Origin: an uncultured Hyphomicrobiales bacterium | GTDB lineage: Bacteria > Pseudomonadota > Alphaproteobacteria > Rhizobiales > Beijerinckiaceae | Reading direction: 5' to 3' | DNA length: 64,000 nucleotides | NCBI GenBank assembly: GCA_903861645.1 | Contig: CAIOVE010000010.1 | Location: forward strand, 1-64,000 | Position numbers and translations under genes: made by a program | Part shown: piece by piece, positions 36,860-45,211 of the stretch | Layout of the letters: every line of letters begins with the position of its first letter | How positions within the stretch are numbered: position 1 is the first letter of the stretch | Notes under the pieces: generated by a model | Database searches by the model: none | What the model was told of the DNA's origin: nothing | Seen by the model: only the letters and a program-made list of their open reading frames with translations

Positions 36860-36888
36860 GACGGCCCAATCTAGCAGATGGGGCCGTC
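36860..36888 (-). other. Hairpin in the phaA-phaB gap
   Basis: GACGGCCC-a-ATCT-agc-AGAT-g-GGGCCGTC: 8-bp plus 4-bp stem broken by one mismatch, 20 bp before phaB. The T-tract on the minus strand is weak (gttgttt), so it may protect or attenuate mRNA rather than end it. Confidence 0.55.
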
Positions 36889-36933
36889 GAGTCATTCGTG
36901 AATTAGTCCTTGGACTTTATGTCTAAGCCGCGA

Positions 36934-38109
36934 TCAGCGCTCGACGCACAGCGCGATGCCCATGCCGCCGCCGATGCACAGGGTCGCGAGACCCTTCTTG
37001 GCGCCGCGGCGACGCATTTCGAACAGCAGCGTGTTGAACACGCGCGCGCCAGAGGCGCCGATCGGGTGGCCGATGGCGATGGCGCCGCCGTTGACGTTCA
37101 CGATGGCGGGATCCCAGCCCATGTCCTTGTTGACGGCGAGGGCCTGCGCGGCGAAGGCCTCGTTCGCCTCGACGAGATCGAGATCCTTGACCTTCCAGCC
37201 AGCCTTCTCCAGCGCCTTGCGCGAGGCGGGGATCGGGCCCGAGCCCATGATCGCCGGATCGACGCCGGCGGTCGCCCACGAGGCGATGCGCGCCAGCGGT
37301 TGCAGGCCGCGCTTGCTGGCTTCGGCGGCGGTCATCAGCACCACGGCGGCGGCGCCGTCGTTGATGCCCGAGGCGTTGCCGGCGGTGACGGTGCCGTCCT
37401 TCGAGAAGGCGGCGCGCAGCTTGGCGAGGGTCTCCAGCGTCGTGCCGGCCTTGATGTATTCGTCCTGATCGACGATCACGTCGCCCTTGCGGCCGGGAAC
37501 CGTGAAGGGAACGATCTCGTCCTTGAACTTGCCGGCCTTCTGCGCGGCCTCGGCCTTGTTCTGCGAGCCGAGCGCGAACATGTCCTGCTCCTCGCGGGTC
37601 AGTTGCCAGCGGGCGGCGATGTTCTCGGCCGTGTTGCCCATGTGGTAGCCGTGGAAGGCGTCGGTGAGGCCGTCCTTGATCATGGTGTCGAGCATTTTCA
37701 TCTCGCCCATTTTCGTGCCGGCGCGCAGATAGGCCGCGTGCGGGGCGAGCGACATCGATTCCTGGCCGCCGGCGACGATGATTTTCGCATCGCCATTGGC
37801 GATCTGCTGCATGCCGATGGCGACGGCGCGAAGGCCCGAACCGCAGAGCTGGTTGAGGCCCCAGGCGGTCTTTTCCTGGGGGACGCCAGCCTTCATGGCC
37901 GCCTGACGCGCGGGGTTCTGGCCCTGACCGGCGGAAAGAATCTGGCCGAGAATGACTTCGTCGACTTCCTCGGCGGCGACGGAGGCGCGCTCCAGCGCGC
38001 CCTTGATCGCCGCGGCGCCGAGATCGTGGGCCGGCGTGTTGGCGAAGGCGCCGTTGAATGAACCCACCGCCGTGCGCGCGGCGCTTACCACCACAATGTC
38101 CGTCGACAT
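36934..38109 (-). CDS. phaA: Acetyl-CoA acetyltransferase (beta-ketothiolase)
   Basis: Condenses two acetyl-CoA to acetoacetyl-CoA, the first step of PHB synthesis. 391 residues from ATG 38109 ([16 protein letters not shown]). Nucleophile C89 in NQLCGSG, then [10 protein letters not shown] (His) and [10 protein letters not shown] (second Cys). No phaC synthase lies in the window. It is divergent from phaR across a 331-bp regulatory gap. Confidence 0.97.
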   Translation of the reverse strand: MSTDIVVVSAARTAVGSFNGAFANTPAHDLGAAAIKGALERASVAAEEVDEVILGQILSAGQGQNPARQAAMKAGVPQEKTAWGLNQLCGSGLRAVAIGMQQIANGDAKIIVAGGQESMSLAPHAAYLRAGTKMGEMKMLDTMIKDGLTDAFHGYHMGNTAENIAARWQLTREEQDMFALGSQNKAEAAQKAGKFKDEIVPFTVPGRKGDVIVDQDEYIKAGTTLETLAKLRAAFSKDGTVTAGNASGINDGAAAVVLMTAAEASKRGLQPLARIASWATAGVDPAIMGSGPIPASRKALEKAGWKVKDLDLVEANEAFAAQALAVNKDMGWDPAIVNVNGGAIAIGHPIGASGARVFNTLLFEMRRRGAKKGLATLCIGGGMGIALCVER

Positions 38110-38440
38110 TCCAGAACTCCCTTGCTGATGGATCAAATCCGTCCTGATCGGTTGATCCGAAAGAGGCGCGCTACCGCGTTATGATGGACGACGCCAGACT
38201 TCCGGCTACGCCTCCCGCCGCGTTGGGTCAAGCCGTTTGTGCGGCGCAAAAATACGCATTTGGTTGCATTTGGCGCTGCCAGCCCGGTTTTTGACCTCGC
38301 CGCGTTTGCGCTGCAAATTACCGCTTCCGCTTTGCAACAAGACGGTTATCCTGTCATCCTTGACGTGGGCGTCGTGGGGGGCGCCCAGGGGATGGGCGCC
38401 TCTTCCAGAAGGGCGCCGACAACGCATGGGGCGCCCGGGT
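38110..38440. promoter_or_regulatory. phaA-phaR divergent control region
   Basis: A 331-bp gap with no gene. It holds two TGC-N3-GCA palindromes (38240-38248, TGCggcGCA; 38307-38315, inside TTTGCgctGCAAA at 38305-38317) and a direct repeat GCATTTGG at 38256-38263 and 38266-38273 (10-bp step). TGC/GCA-rich sites are what PhaR repressors are reported to bind, so this is the likely PhaR operator region. Confidence 0.55.
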
Positions 38441-39037
38441 ATGGCGAACGACAAGCAGCCGACCGTCATCAAGAAGTACGCCAACAGGCGTCTCTACAAC
38501 ACGGGCGCCAGCACCTATGTGACGCTCGAGGATCTCGCCGTCATGGTCAAGGCGGGCGAGGATTTCGTCGTTTACGACGCCAAGACCGGCGAGGACATCA
38601 CCCGTCCGGTGCTGGCCCAGATCATTTTCGAGCAGGAAGCCAAGGAAGGTCAGTCGATGCTGCCAATCACCTTCCTGCGGCAGCTAATTGGTTTCTATGG
38701 CGACAGCATGCAGACGCTGGTGCCGAGCTACCTTGAGTTTTCATTTGATAAATTTGTCTCCGAGCAGCAGAAGATGCGCGAGCAATTCGCCTCGGCGTTC
38801 GGCGTGGCCGGGGCGCCGGGCGCCCAGATGTTCACGGCGATGGAGGAGACGGCGCGGCACAATATCGCGCTGTTCACGCAGGCGCTGTCGGCTTTCAATC
38901 CGTTTGTCGCGGGCGCCGCCGCTTCCGCGCCCGCCACGCCCGCCCGACCGGCGACGGAAGCCGCCGATCTCGAACAGTTGCGCAAGCAGGTGTCGGAAAT
39001 GCAGCGCAACATCGAGACGCTCAGCAAGAAGGGCTGA
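38441..39037 (+). CDS. phaR: Polyhydroxyalkanoate synthesis regulator PhaR
   Basis: Transcriptional repressor that senses PHA granules and controls phasin and phaR genes. 198 residues from ATG 38441 (MANDKQPTVIKKYANRRLYN, the family start). The PHB_acc_N DNA-binding domain covers residues 8-70, followed by PHB-accumulation repeats (LPITFLRQLIGFYGDSMQ, SYLEFSFDKFV) and a C-terminal coiled coil (DLEQLRKQVSEMQRNIETL). An ATG at 38426 is an alternative. Confidence 0.95.
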   Translation: MANDKQPTVIKKYANRRLYNTGASTYVTLEDLAVMVKAGEDFVVYDAKTGEDITRPVLAQIIFEQEAKEGQSMLPITFLRQLIGFYGDSMQTLVPSYLEFSFDKFVSEQQKMREQFASAFGVAGAPGAQMFTAMEETARHNIALFTQALSAFNPFVAGAAASAPATPARPATEAADLEQLRKQVSEMQRNIETLSKKG

Positions 39038-39046
39038 TCCGGCGGT

Positions 39047-39517
39047 CTAGCCCTTCGTGGCGCGCGGCGTCGGTCGCCAGTCCGGCGGCGCCAGTTCGAA
39101 TTGGGCGAAATCGAAGGCCGGGGCGACGGTGCATCCCACCAGCGTCCACGCGCCCAGACTTGTCGCCGCCTGCCACGCGTGGGCGGGAACCACGAGTTGC
39201 GGGCGCTGTCCGGCCAGCAACTCCGGCCCGAGATGGGCGGCGCGCGCGTCATGCCCGTTTTCCGAAATCGTCAGGACGAGCGGCGCGCCAGCGTACCAGT
39301 GCCAGATTTCCGTCGCGTCGACCCGGTGCCAGGCCGATTCCTCGCCCGCCGCCAGCAGAAAATAGATCAGCGAGGAAGCCGCGCGCCCGTTGGCGCCGAC
39401 GCTGGGGTCGCGGAACGTCTCGCGATAATGGCCGCCCTCGGGATGCGGCGCGAGACCGAGGATGTCGATGACGCGCGCCGCGCTCAGGCCGGCATGCAAT
39501 TGCGTGCTCTCGCGCAT
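39047..39517 (-). CDS. DUF985 cupin-fold protein
   Basis: 156-residue cupin of the YML079w/DUF985 family: VIDILGLAPHPEGGHYRETFRD, LIYFLLAAGEESAWHRVDATEIWHWYAGAP, and the second cupin half GAWTLVGCTVAPAFDFAQFELA. Function is unknown in the family; some members bind small metabolites. The ATG at 39517 follows the gloB stop by 4 bp, so the two are co-transcribed. It converges on phaR with a 9-bp gap. Confidence 0.88.
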   Translation of the reverse strand: MRESTQLHAGLSAARVIDILGLAPHPEGGHYRETFRDPSVGANGRAASSLIYFLLAAGEESAWHRVDATEIWHWYAGAPLVLTISENGHDARAAHLGPELLAGQRPQLVVPAHAWQAATSLGAWTLVGCTVAPAFDFAQFELAPPDWRPTPRATKG

Positions 39518-39521
39518 CGTC

Positions 39522-40292
39522 TCAGAACTTGTTCTTGCGCTCGCGGATTTCGGCGAAGACATCGGCGGGATCGGCGTCGGGCATGCCCACCGCGACCCGC
39601 ACGTCCTGTTCGTCGGCGCGCAGAAACGGGTTGATCGCCAGTTCAAGCGCGATGGTGGAGGGGATCGTGAAGTGGCCGGCGGCGCGCAGGGCCGTCGCCT
39701 TTTCCAGATGCTCCTTGAGCATGACGTTGGCCGGATCGACCGTTAGCGCGAACTTGCCATTGGCGAGCGTGTATTCGTGGCCGCAATAGACCTGCGTTTC
39801 GCCTGGCAATTCCGCGAGTTTCTCCAGCGAGTCCCACATGACGGCCATGGGCGCTTCCATCACGCGGCCACAGCCGAGCGAAAACAGCGTGTCGCCGGCG
39901 AACAGCAGATTGTCGTCCTCGAACCAGTAGACGATGTGGCCGATGGTGTGGCCGGGGGTCTCGATGACCTTGGCGGTCAGCTTGCCGACCTTGATGTAAT
40001 CGCCCTCGCCGGCCTTCACGTCGACCATGGGAACCCGGTCGGCCTCGCCGCGTGGCGCGACCACGCGCGCCTCGGGGAAATGCTGCTTGACCTCGGGGAT
40101 GCCCTGCACGTGGTCGGCGTGGCGATGGGTGATGAGAATGTCCGTCAGCGTCCAACCCTTGTCCGCCAGCGCCTTGAGGACGGGCGCCGCCTCGGGCACG
40201 TCGATCGCGGCGGTCGCGCCCGTCGCGGGATCGTGCACCAGCACGCCGAAATTATCCTGAAGACAGGCGAACTGGTGAACATGGGCGGGCAT
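39522..40292 (-). CDS. gloB: Hydroxyacylglutathione hydrolase (glyoxalase II)
   Basis: Dinuclear metal hydrolase that releases D-lactate and glutathione from S-lactoylglutathione. 256 residues. Metal motif THRHADH (55-61), then GHTIGH, GDTLFSLGCGR and CGHEYT, and the glutathione-binding C-terminal domain. The third motif position is Arg where THHHxDH is more usual. The ATG at 40292 gives the family start MPAHVHQF. Confidence 0.92.
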   Translation of the reverse strand: MPAHVHQFACLQDNFGVLVHDPATGATAAIDVPEAAPVLKALADKGWTLTDILITHRHADHVQGIPEVKQHFPEARVVAPRGEADRVPMVDVKAGEGDYIKVGKLTAKVIETPGHTIGHIVYWFEDDNLLFAGDTLFSLGCGRVMEAPMAVMWDSLEKLAELPGETQVYCGHEYTLANGKFALTVDPANVMLKEHLEKATALRAAGHFTIPSTIALELAINPFLRADEQDVRVAVGMPDADPADVFAEIRERKNKF

Positions 40293-40365
40293 GGGGCGGG
40301 CTCCTCGACGATCGCGGCGAATTCGTCGCGACGCTATCGAAGCCCGACGCCAGGGGCAAGGCGCG

Positions 40366-41388
40366 CTACTTGAGCAACGCCTGCATGCGTGTGACGACGT
40401 CGGGCGAAACGCTCGCCGTCGCCGCGATGATCGATTGCAGCTTCTCGCCGGACGCGGGATGGAAATCGAGCTTGGCCTTCTCGATTTCCGCGAGCAATTC
40501 GGGGTCCGCCATCGTCTCGTCGAAAGCCTTGCGCAGCAGGGCGATCCGGTCGGCGGGAACGCCGGGCGGCGCGAGGAACGAGCGGCCGACCTCGCCGCCG
40601 CTGACGTCGAAGGAAAACATGGCCTTGTCCGCGTCGTTCGTGGCCAGTTCGACCATGGTCGGCGTATCCGGCATGTCGGGATGACGCTCCTGCGCGTATT
40701 GCACGAGAACCATCGCCTTTTTGCTGTCGAGCCACTCATGCTTGGTGACGTTGAGCGTGTTCCACGAGGTGAAGGCGGCGTCGGTTTCGCCACGCTCCAT
40801 CGCCAGCAAGCCGTCGGTCGAGCCGGGGTAGGGGCCGATCATCTTGAACTTCGTGCCGATGACCGCGTTCAGCAACTTGTGGTAGCCCTCGGAGGGCGAG
40901 CCCGCGCCGGTCGAGGCCAGCGGCACGTCGTAAATCGTCGCGTCCTGTATCTTCTTGACCTTCGAGCGCTCCCACAGAACGGTGATTTCCACGTTCGACG
41001 TGGCGCGACCGATCCAGTTGAACTCCTTCGACTTGTAAAGAATGCCCGGCGACTTCAACGCCTCGTCGATGGCGAGCGTCTGCGAGGCGATGCCGATGGC
41101 CGTGCCGTCCTTCGGCGCGATCCGGTACATCCAGTTGGCGAGGGTCAGCGACCCCGCGCCGGGCATGGCCTGCGCGATGACGGTGGGATTGCCGGGGATG
41201 TGCTTGCCGAGGTGACGGGTCAGCAACCGGCCGAAATAGTCGTAGGTGCCACCGGCGGAGAAGCCGATGTAAACGCTGATCGTCTTGCCCTTGTAGAAGC
41301 TCTCGGCGTTCTGCGCGCGAGCGGCGCCCACGGGCGCGCAGGCGAGAACGGCGGCGGCGAAAGCCGCGCGGGAGGTGATGGCGAACAT
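40366..41388 (-). CDS. TctC/Bug-type periplasmic solute-binding protein
   Basis: 340-residue tripartite-tricarboxylate-type receptor. Signal peptide MFAITSRAAFAAAVLACAPVGAARA. Fold markers: ISVYIGFSAGGTYDYFGRLL, IAQAMPGAGSLTLANWMY, SFLAPPGVPADRIALLRKAF. AGGAG precedes ATG 41388. No TctA/TctB membrane partner is in the window. It resembles the protein at 46160 more than the classical Bug protein at 54462, and is divergent from the catabolic cluster, so it probably delivers or senses that substrate. Confidence 0.87.
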   Translation of the reverse strand: MFAITSRAAFAAAVLACAPVGAARAQNAESFYKGKTISVYIGFSAGGTYDYFGRLLTRHLGKHIPGNPTVIAQAMPGAGSLTLANWMYRIAPKDGTAIGIASQTLAIDEALKSPGILYKSKEFNWIGRATSNVEITVLWERSKVKKIQDATIYDVPLASTGAGSPSEGYHKLLNAVIGTKFKMIGPYPGSTDGLLAMERGETDAAFTSWNTLNVTKHEWLDSKKAMVLVQYAQERHPDMPDTPTMVELATNDADKAMFSFDVSGGEVGRSFLAPPGVPADRIALLRKAFDETMADPELLAEIEKAKLDFHPASGEKLQSIIAATASVSPDVVTRMQALLK

Positions 41389-41489
41389 GGCGGCTCCTTG
41401 AGGCTCCCCGTGGAGGTGGGCTTGTAGCGAGCGCGGCGCCGCGCAGCAACCGCGGCGAATCCACGCGCTCATCGGATGGCGTCGCGGGG

Positions 41490-41519
41490 GTGACGCGCGT
41501 CGATCCCTTCGCCTACAAT
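41490..41519 (+). promoter_or_regulatory. Candidate promoter of the 41.6-47.2 kb catabolic cluster
   Basis: GTGACG (41490-41495), 18-bp spacer, TACAAT (41514-41519), 76 bp before the first ATG. Found in the 207-bp divergent gap; no clear operator palindrome seen there. Confidence 0.4.
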
Positions 41520-41595
41520 GAGGAAGCTTGGCGGTTCACGGGCTGGCCAAGTGATCCGGCGCGCGCTATCGAAACGCGACACGAGGGAGGAATAC

Positions 41596-42354
41596 ATGGC
41601 GCTTCTGGGTTATGACGCCTTTGGCGGGGGACCGCGCAAGGTGATCGCGCTTCATGGCTGGTTCGGCGACGAAAAGACCTTCGCGCCGATCTATCGCGCG
41701 CTCGACCCGGACGCCTTCACCTGGATCTGCCCGGCCTATCGCGGCTATGGCGCCTCGCGGGACATTCCCGGCGACTACAATGTTCACGAGATCGCGCGCG
41801 ACGTGCTGGCGCTGGCCGACCATCTGAAGATCGATCGTTTCAGCCTCGTGGGTCATTCGATGGGCGGCATGGCGGTCCAGCGCATGCTGGCCGACGCGCC
41901 GGCGCGCGTCGAGAAGCTCATCGCCGTGACGCCGGTGCCAGCCTCGGGCGTGCCCTTCGATGATGCAACCTACGCCATGTTCGAGAGCGCCGTGAACAAT
42001 CCCGACGTCGCCCGCGGCATCGTCGGCTTTTCGGTCGGCGGTCGGCTCAGCAAGCGCTTCATCAACGACATCGCGCTCTATCCCAAGAAGGTCGCGCTCG
42101 ACGCCGCCTTCTCCGCCTATTTCAAGAGCTGGGCGCGCACGGATTTCCACGGCGAGATCGAGGGCAAGACGCTGCCGGTCAAGGTCATCGTCGGCGAGCA
42201 CGACGGCGCGCTCAACGCCGACGTGATGAAGGCCACCTACATGGCCTGGTATCCGAATGCCGAACTCGAGATCATGTCGAATTCCGGCCATTACCCCATG
42301 GATGAAACGCCCATCGCGCTGGCGACGTCCATCGAGGCTTTCCTGAACAAGTAA
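41596..42354 (+). CDS. Alpha/beta-fold hydrolase
   Basis: 252-residue serine hydrolase. Oxyanion region LHGWFGDEKTF, nucleophile elbow GHSMGG (S98), acid in VIVGEHDGAL, catalytic His in SNSGHYPMDE. GGGAGGAATAC before the ATG sets the start. First gene of a run on one strand with two cyclase-family hydrolases, a cupin, an SDR and an acyl-CoA dehydrogenase-type enzyme. The substrate is unknown: ester, lactone or C-C bond hydrolysis all possible. Confidence 0.88.
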   Translation: MALLGYDAFGGGPRKVIALHGWFGDEKTFAPIYRALDPDAFTWICPAYRGYGASRDIPGDYNVHEIARDVLALADHLKIDRFSLVGHSMGGMAVQRMLADAPARVEKLIAVTPVPASGVPFDDATYAMFESAVNNPDVARGIVGFSVGGRLSKRFINDIALYPKKVALDAAFSAYFKSWARTDFHGEIEGKTLPVKVIVGEHDGALNADVMKATYMAWYPNAELEIMSNSGHYPMDETPIALATSIEAFLNK

Positions 42355-42383
42355 CGAGCGCGCGTCCGCGCGACGGAGGACAC

Positions 42384-43238
42384 ATGGACGATCTTGGTCG
42401 GTACAAAAAGGGCAAGTCGGGCCGCGACCCGCATGAACTCGAATGCGTCGAGACCGCGACGGGCCTGCGCTTCGTCGAGCTCAATCATGCGTGGGGGCAT
42501 GGCTCGCCCGTCATTCCCGGCGATCCGGATTTGCGCATCGAACGGCCGGCGACCCACGCGCGCGATGGCGTGACGGCGCAGAAATTCACCGGCAATATGC
42601 ATATCTCGACGCATCTGAACGCGCCGATCCATCTCATTCAGGGCGGCGCCGATGTCGCGTCGCTGTCGATCGACCGGTTCTTCGGCTCGGGCGTCGTGCT
42701 CGCCATTCCCAAGGCGCGCTGGGAACTCGTCGAGGTCGCCGATCTTGAAAAGGCGTCGCCGGCCATTCGCGCGGGCGACATCGTCATCGTCAACACCGGC
42801 TGGCACAAGAAATATTCCGACAGCATGGAGTATTTTGGTCTCGCGCCGGGCCTGTCGGAGGCCGCCGCGAACTGGCTCGTCGAGAAAAAGATCGCGCTGT
42901 TTGGCATCGACACGCCCTTCGTCGACCAGCCGCTGGCGACGTCGATGGCGGCGCATCGCAATGGTCCGCTGATGAAGCGGCTGCCCGCCTATTACAAGGC
43001 GCAGACGGGACGCGACGCGAAGGCGGATTTTCCCAAGTGGAACCCCGCGCACAAGGCGCTGCTTTCCGCCGGCATTCCCACCATCGAGAACGTCGGCGGC
43101 GGCGTCGACCTCGTGTCGGGCAAGCGCGTGACAATGCAGGCGACGCCGTGGCGCTTCCTGCATGGCGACGCCTGCGTGGTCCGGTTGATGGCCATCCTCG
43201 ACCCCGCCGGCGCCTATCGCGTCGCGAGCGGTCGCTAA
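42384..43238 (+). CDS. Cyclase-family (PF04199) metal-dependent hydrolase, copy 1
   Basis: 284-residue member of the family that includes bacterial kynurenine formamidase and isatin hydrolase. The metal motif HxGTHxDxPxH appears as H73-ISTHLNAPI-H83, with Asn in place of the usual Asp (N79). Later family blocks are intact (IVIVNTGWHKKY, AGIPTIENVGGGVDLVSGKRV). GACGGAGGACAC is a good ribosome binding site. Starts 30 bp after the hydrolase. Related to the next gene; the Asn change may alter metal binding or reaction. Confidence 0.85.
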   Translation: MDDLGRYKKGKSGRDPHELECVETATGLRFVELNHAWGHGSPVIPGDPDLRIERPATHARDGVTAQKFTGNMHISTHLNAPIHLIQGGADVASLSIDRFFGSGVVLAIPKARWELVEVADLEKASPAIRAGDIVIVNTGWHKKYSDSMEYFGLAPGLSEAAANWLVEKKIALFGIDTPFVDQPLATSMAAHRNGPLMKRLPAYYKAQTGRDAKADFPKWNPAHKALLSAGIPTIENVGGGVDLVSGKRVTMQATPWRFLHGDACVVRLMAILDPAGAYRVASGR

Positions 43239-43262
43239 TCCCTTCGAACACGAGAGACACCC

Positions 43263-44063
43263 ATGGCGGAAATCATCGGCGCGAATGGATTGCGCTATTA
43301 CGACCTCACCAACATCTATGGCCACGGCGTGCCGCAATGGCCCTCGTCGCCCAACCTCGACGTGCACACGGCGAAGTATCATTCCAAGGACGGCGTCTTC
43401 GTGCAGCAGGTGTCGGCGATCATGCATCGCTCGACGCACATGGACGCGCCGCTGCATGTCACCGAGAACGGCGGCACGCTGACCGACTACGAGCCGTGGC
43501 GCTTCTTCGGCACTGGCGTCGCGGTCTCCATTCCAAAGGGCAAGTGGGGCGTCATCACGCCCGACGATCTGGAAAAGGCCACGCCGCGCATCGAGCGCGG
43601 CGACATCCTGATGATCAACACCGGCTATCATCACAAGGTCGCCGACACGGACGAGTATTACGCCTATTCGCCGGGGCTTTATAAGGAAGCGGCGGAATGG
43701 ATCGTCGAGCGCGGCGTCAAGCTCGTCGGCGTCGACGTGCAGGCGCTCGATCATCCGCTCGGCACGAAGCTCGCCGATCACGGCCCCGGCCCGTCGCACT
43801 GGTATCTCAACGACGAATACAAGGAAGTCACCGGCCGCAAAATCGCCGACGACTTTCCGCATTGGGAGCCCGCGCACAAGATCATGATGGGCAATGGCAT
43901 TCCCGGCATCGAGAATATAGGCGGCGATCTAGATCTCGTCACCGGCAAGCGCTGCACCTTCCTCGCCTTTCCCTGGCGCTGGCCGCAGGGCGAGGGATGC
44001 ACGTTGCGCGTTATGGCCGTGATCGACCCCGATCAGACATTCCGCATCGAAACGGGAGCCTGA
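43263..44063 (+). CDS. Cyclase-family (PF04199) metal-dependent hydrolase, copy 2
   Basis: 266-residue paralogue of the preceding gene. Its metal motif H55-RSTHMDAPL-H65 keeps the canonical Asp (D61). Shared blocks include ILMINTGYHHK and NGIPGIENIGGDLDLVTGKR. Amide or lactam ring opening (as in isatin or cyclic imide breakdown) is the family chemistry; the substrate here is unknown. It sits 24 bp after copy 1 and 1 bp before the cupin gene. Confidence 0.87.
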   Translation: MAEIIGANGLRYYDLTNIYGHGVPQWPSSPNLDVHTAKYHSKDGVFVQQVSAIMHRSTHMDAPLHVTENGGTLTDYEPWRFFGTGVAVSIPKGKWGVITPDDLEKATPRIERGDILMINTGYHHKVADTDEYYAYSPGLYKEAAEWIVERGVKLVGVDVQALDHPLGTKLADHGPGPSHWYLNDEYKEVTGRKIADDFPHWEPAHKIMMGNGIPGIENIGGDLDLVTGKRCTFLAFPWRWPQGEGCTLRVMAVIDPDQTFRIETGA

Positions 44064-44064
44064 C

Positions 44065-44397
44065 ATGCACGTCACCCGCATTGGCGACGCCAGGCCCTAC
44101 GAGGCCAAGCTGCATCACGCGATGACCGCGCTGCAATTGCAGGGCGGCGCCGAGAACGAGACGCAAAACTTCACGCTCGGCCTGTCGCATTTCCTGCCGG
44201 GCGGCGGCGCGTCGTGGTCGGCGTCCGCGACGGAGAAAATCTATCTCGTCATCGCCGGACATGTGACTGTCATCACCGACAAGGGCGAGACCACGCTGGG
44301 TCCGCTCGACTCGTGTCACCTCGCGCCGGGCGAGGGCCGCTCCATCGAAAACCGCTCGAACGAGGTCGCCACCATGGCGGTCATCATCTCCAAATAG
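44065..44397 (+). CDS. Small single-domain cupin
   Basis: 110-residue cupin: the barrel runs through FTLGLSHFLPGGGAS, EKIYLVIAGHVTVITDKGE and LGPLDSCHLAPGEGRSIEN. The usual first-motif His residues are partly replaced (SATEKIYLV), so metal binding is doubtful. Could be an isomerase, a hydrolase partner or a sensor in the cluster. GGGAGCCTGAC upstream overlaps the end of the previous gene. Confidence 0.82.
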   Translation: MHVTRIGDARPYEAKLHHAMTALQLQGGAENETQNFTLGLSHFLPGGGASWSASATEKIYLVIAGHVTVITDKGETTLGPLDSCHLAPGEGRSIENRSNEVATMAVIISK

Positions 44398-44407
44398 ACG
44401 AGGCGTC

Positions 44408-45211
44408 ATGATTTCCGAACCCCTGCACAATCCGCTGTCGCTCTTCAACGTGAAGGGCAAGTCGGCCATCATCACCGGCGCCACCGGCGCCTTCGGGCGC
44501 GCCACCGCGATCACGCTGTCGTCGCTCGGCGGCAAGGTGACGATCGCCAGCGGCAATCTCGCGGAACTCGAGGAGGTCGCCGAGGAGTGCAGGTCCGTCG
44601 GCGGCGAGGTCTGCGTCGTCAATCGACGGCCCGACGCGCTCGAGGACGCGCAGGCCATGCTCGACGCGGCGCTGAAGGCCTTCGGTCGCGTCGATCAACT
44701 CGTCGTCGGCTCGGGCTACAACAAGGCCGGCTTCATTCAGGATCTTGAATTCGAGGACTGGCAGGCCGTGATGGACGCCAACGTGCGCGGCCCCTGGTTC
44801 ATGGCGAAGGCGGTCGGAACCTACTGGATAAAGGAAAAGGTCAAGGGCAAGGTCGTGCTGATGTCGTCCGTGCGCGGGCGCCACGGCAACATCTCCGGCT
44901 ACACGGGCTATTGCGCGTCCAAGGGCGCGACGGACTCGCTGACGCGCGTGCTGGCGACGGAATGGGCCAGGCATGGCATCACCGTCAACGCCATCGCGCC
45001 GACGGTGTTCCGCTCGAAGCTGACGGCGTGGATGTTCGGCGACGATGAACTCGGTCAGGCGACCAAGGCGCGCTCGCTTTCGCGCATTCCGCTCGGCCGT
45101 CTTGGCGAGGTCGAGGATCTCATGGGCATGGCGCTCTATCTGTTGTCGCCGGCCTCGGATTTCTGCACGGGTCAGGTGATGTATGTCGATGGTGGATTCA
45201 CCGCGGGCTGA
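44408..45211 (+). CDS. SDR-family oxidoreductase
   Basis: 267-residue short-chain dehydrogenase. Cofactor loop TGATGAFGRA, catalytic S153/S154, Y168 and K172 (SGYTGYCASKGA). The common NNAG motif is replaced by SGYNKAG. The C-terminus GQVMYVDGGFTAG is typical. It probably oxidises a hydroxyl released by the hydrolases. Its 3' end overlaps the next gene by 29 bp. Confidence 0.88.
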   Translation: MISEPLHNPLSLFNVKGKSAIITGATGAFGRATAITLSSLGGKVTIASGNLAELEEVAEECRSVGGEVCVVNRRPDALEDAQAMLDAALKAFGRVDQLVVGSGYNKAGFIQDLEFEDWQAVMDANVRGPWFMAKAVGTYWIKEKVKGKVVLMSSVRGRHGNISGYTGYCASKGATDSLTRVLATEWARHGITVNAIAPTVFRSKLTAWMFGDDELGQATKARSLSRIPLGRLGEVEDLMGMALYLLSPASDFCTGQVMYVDGGFTAG

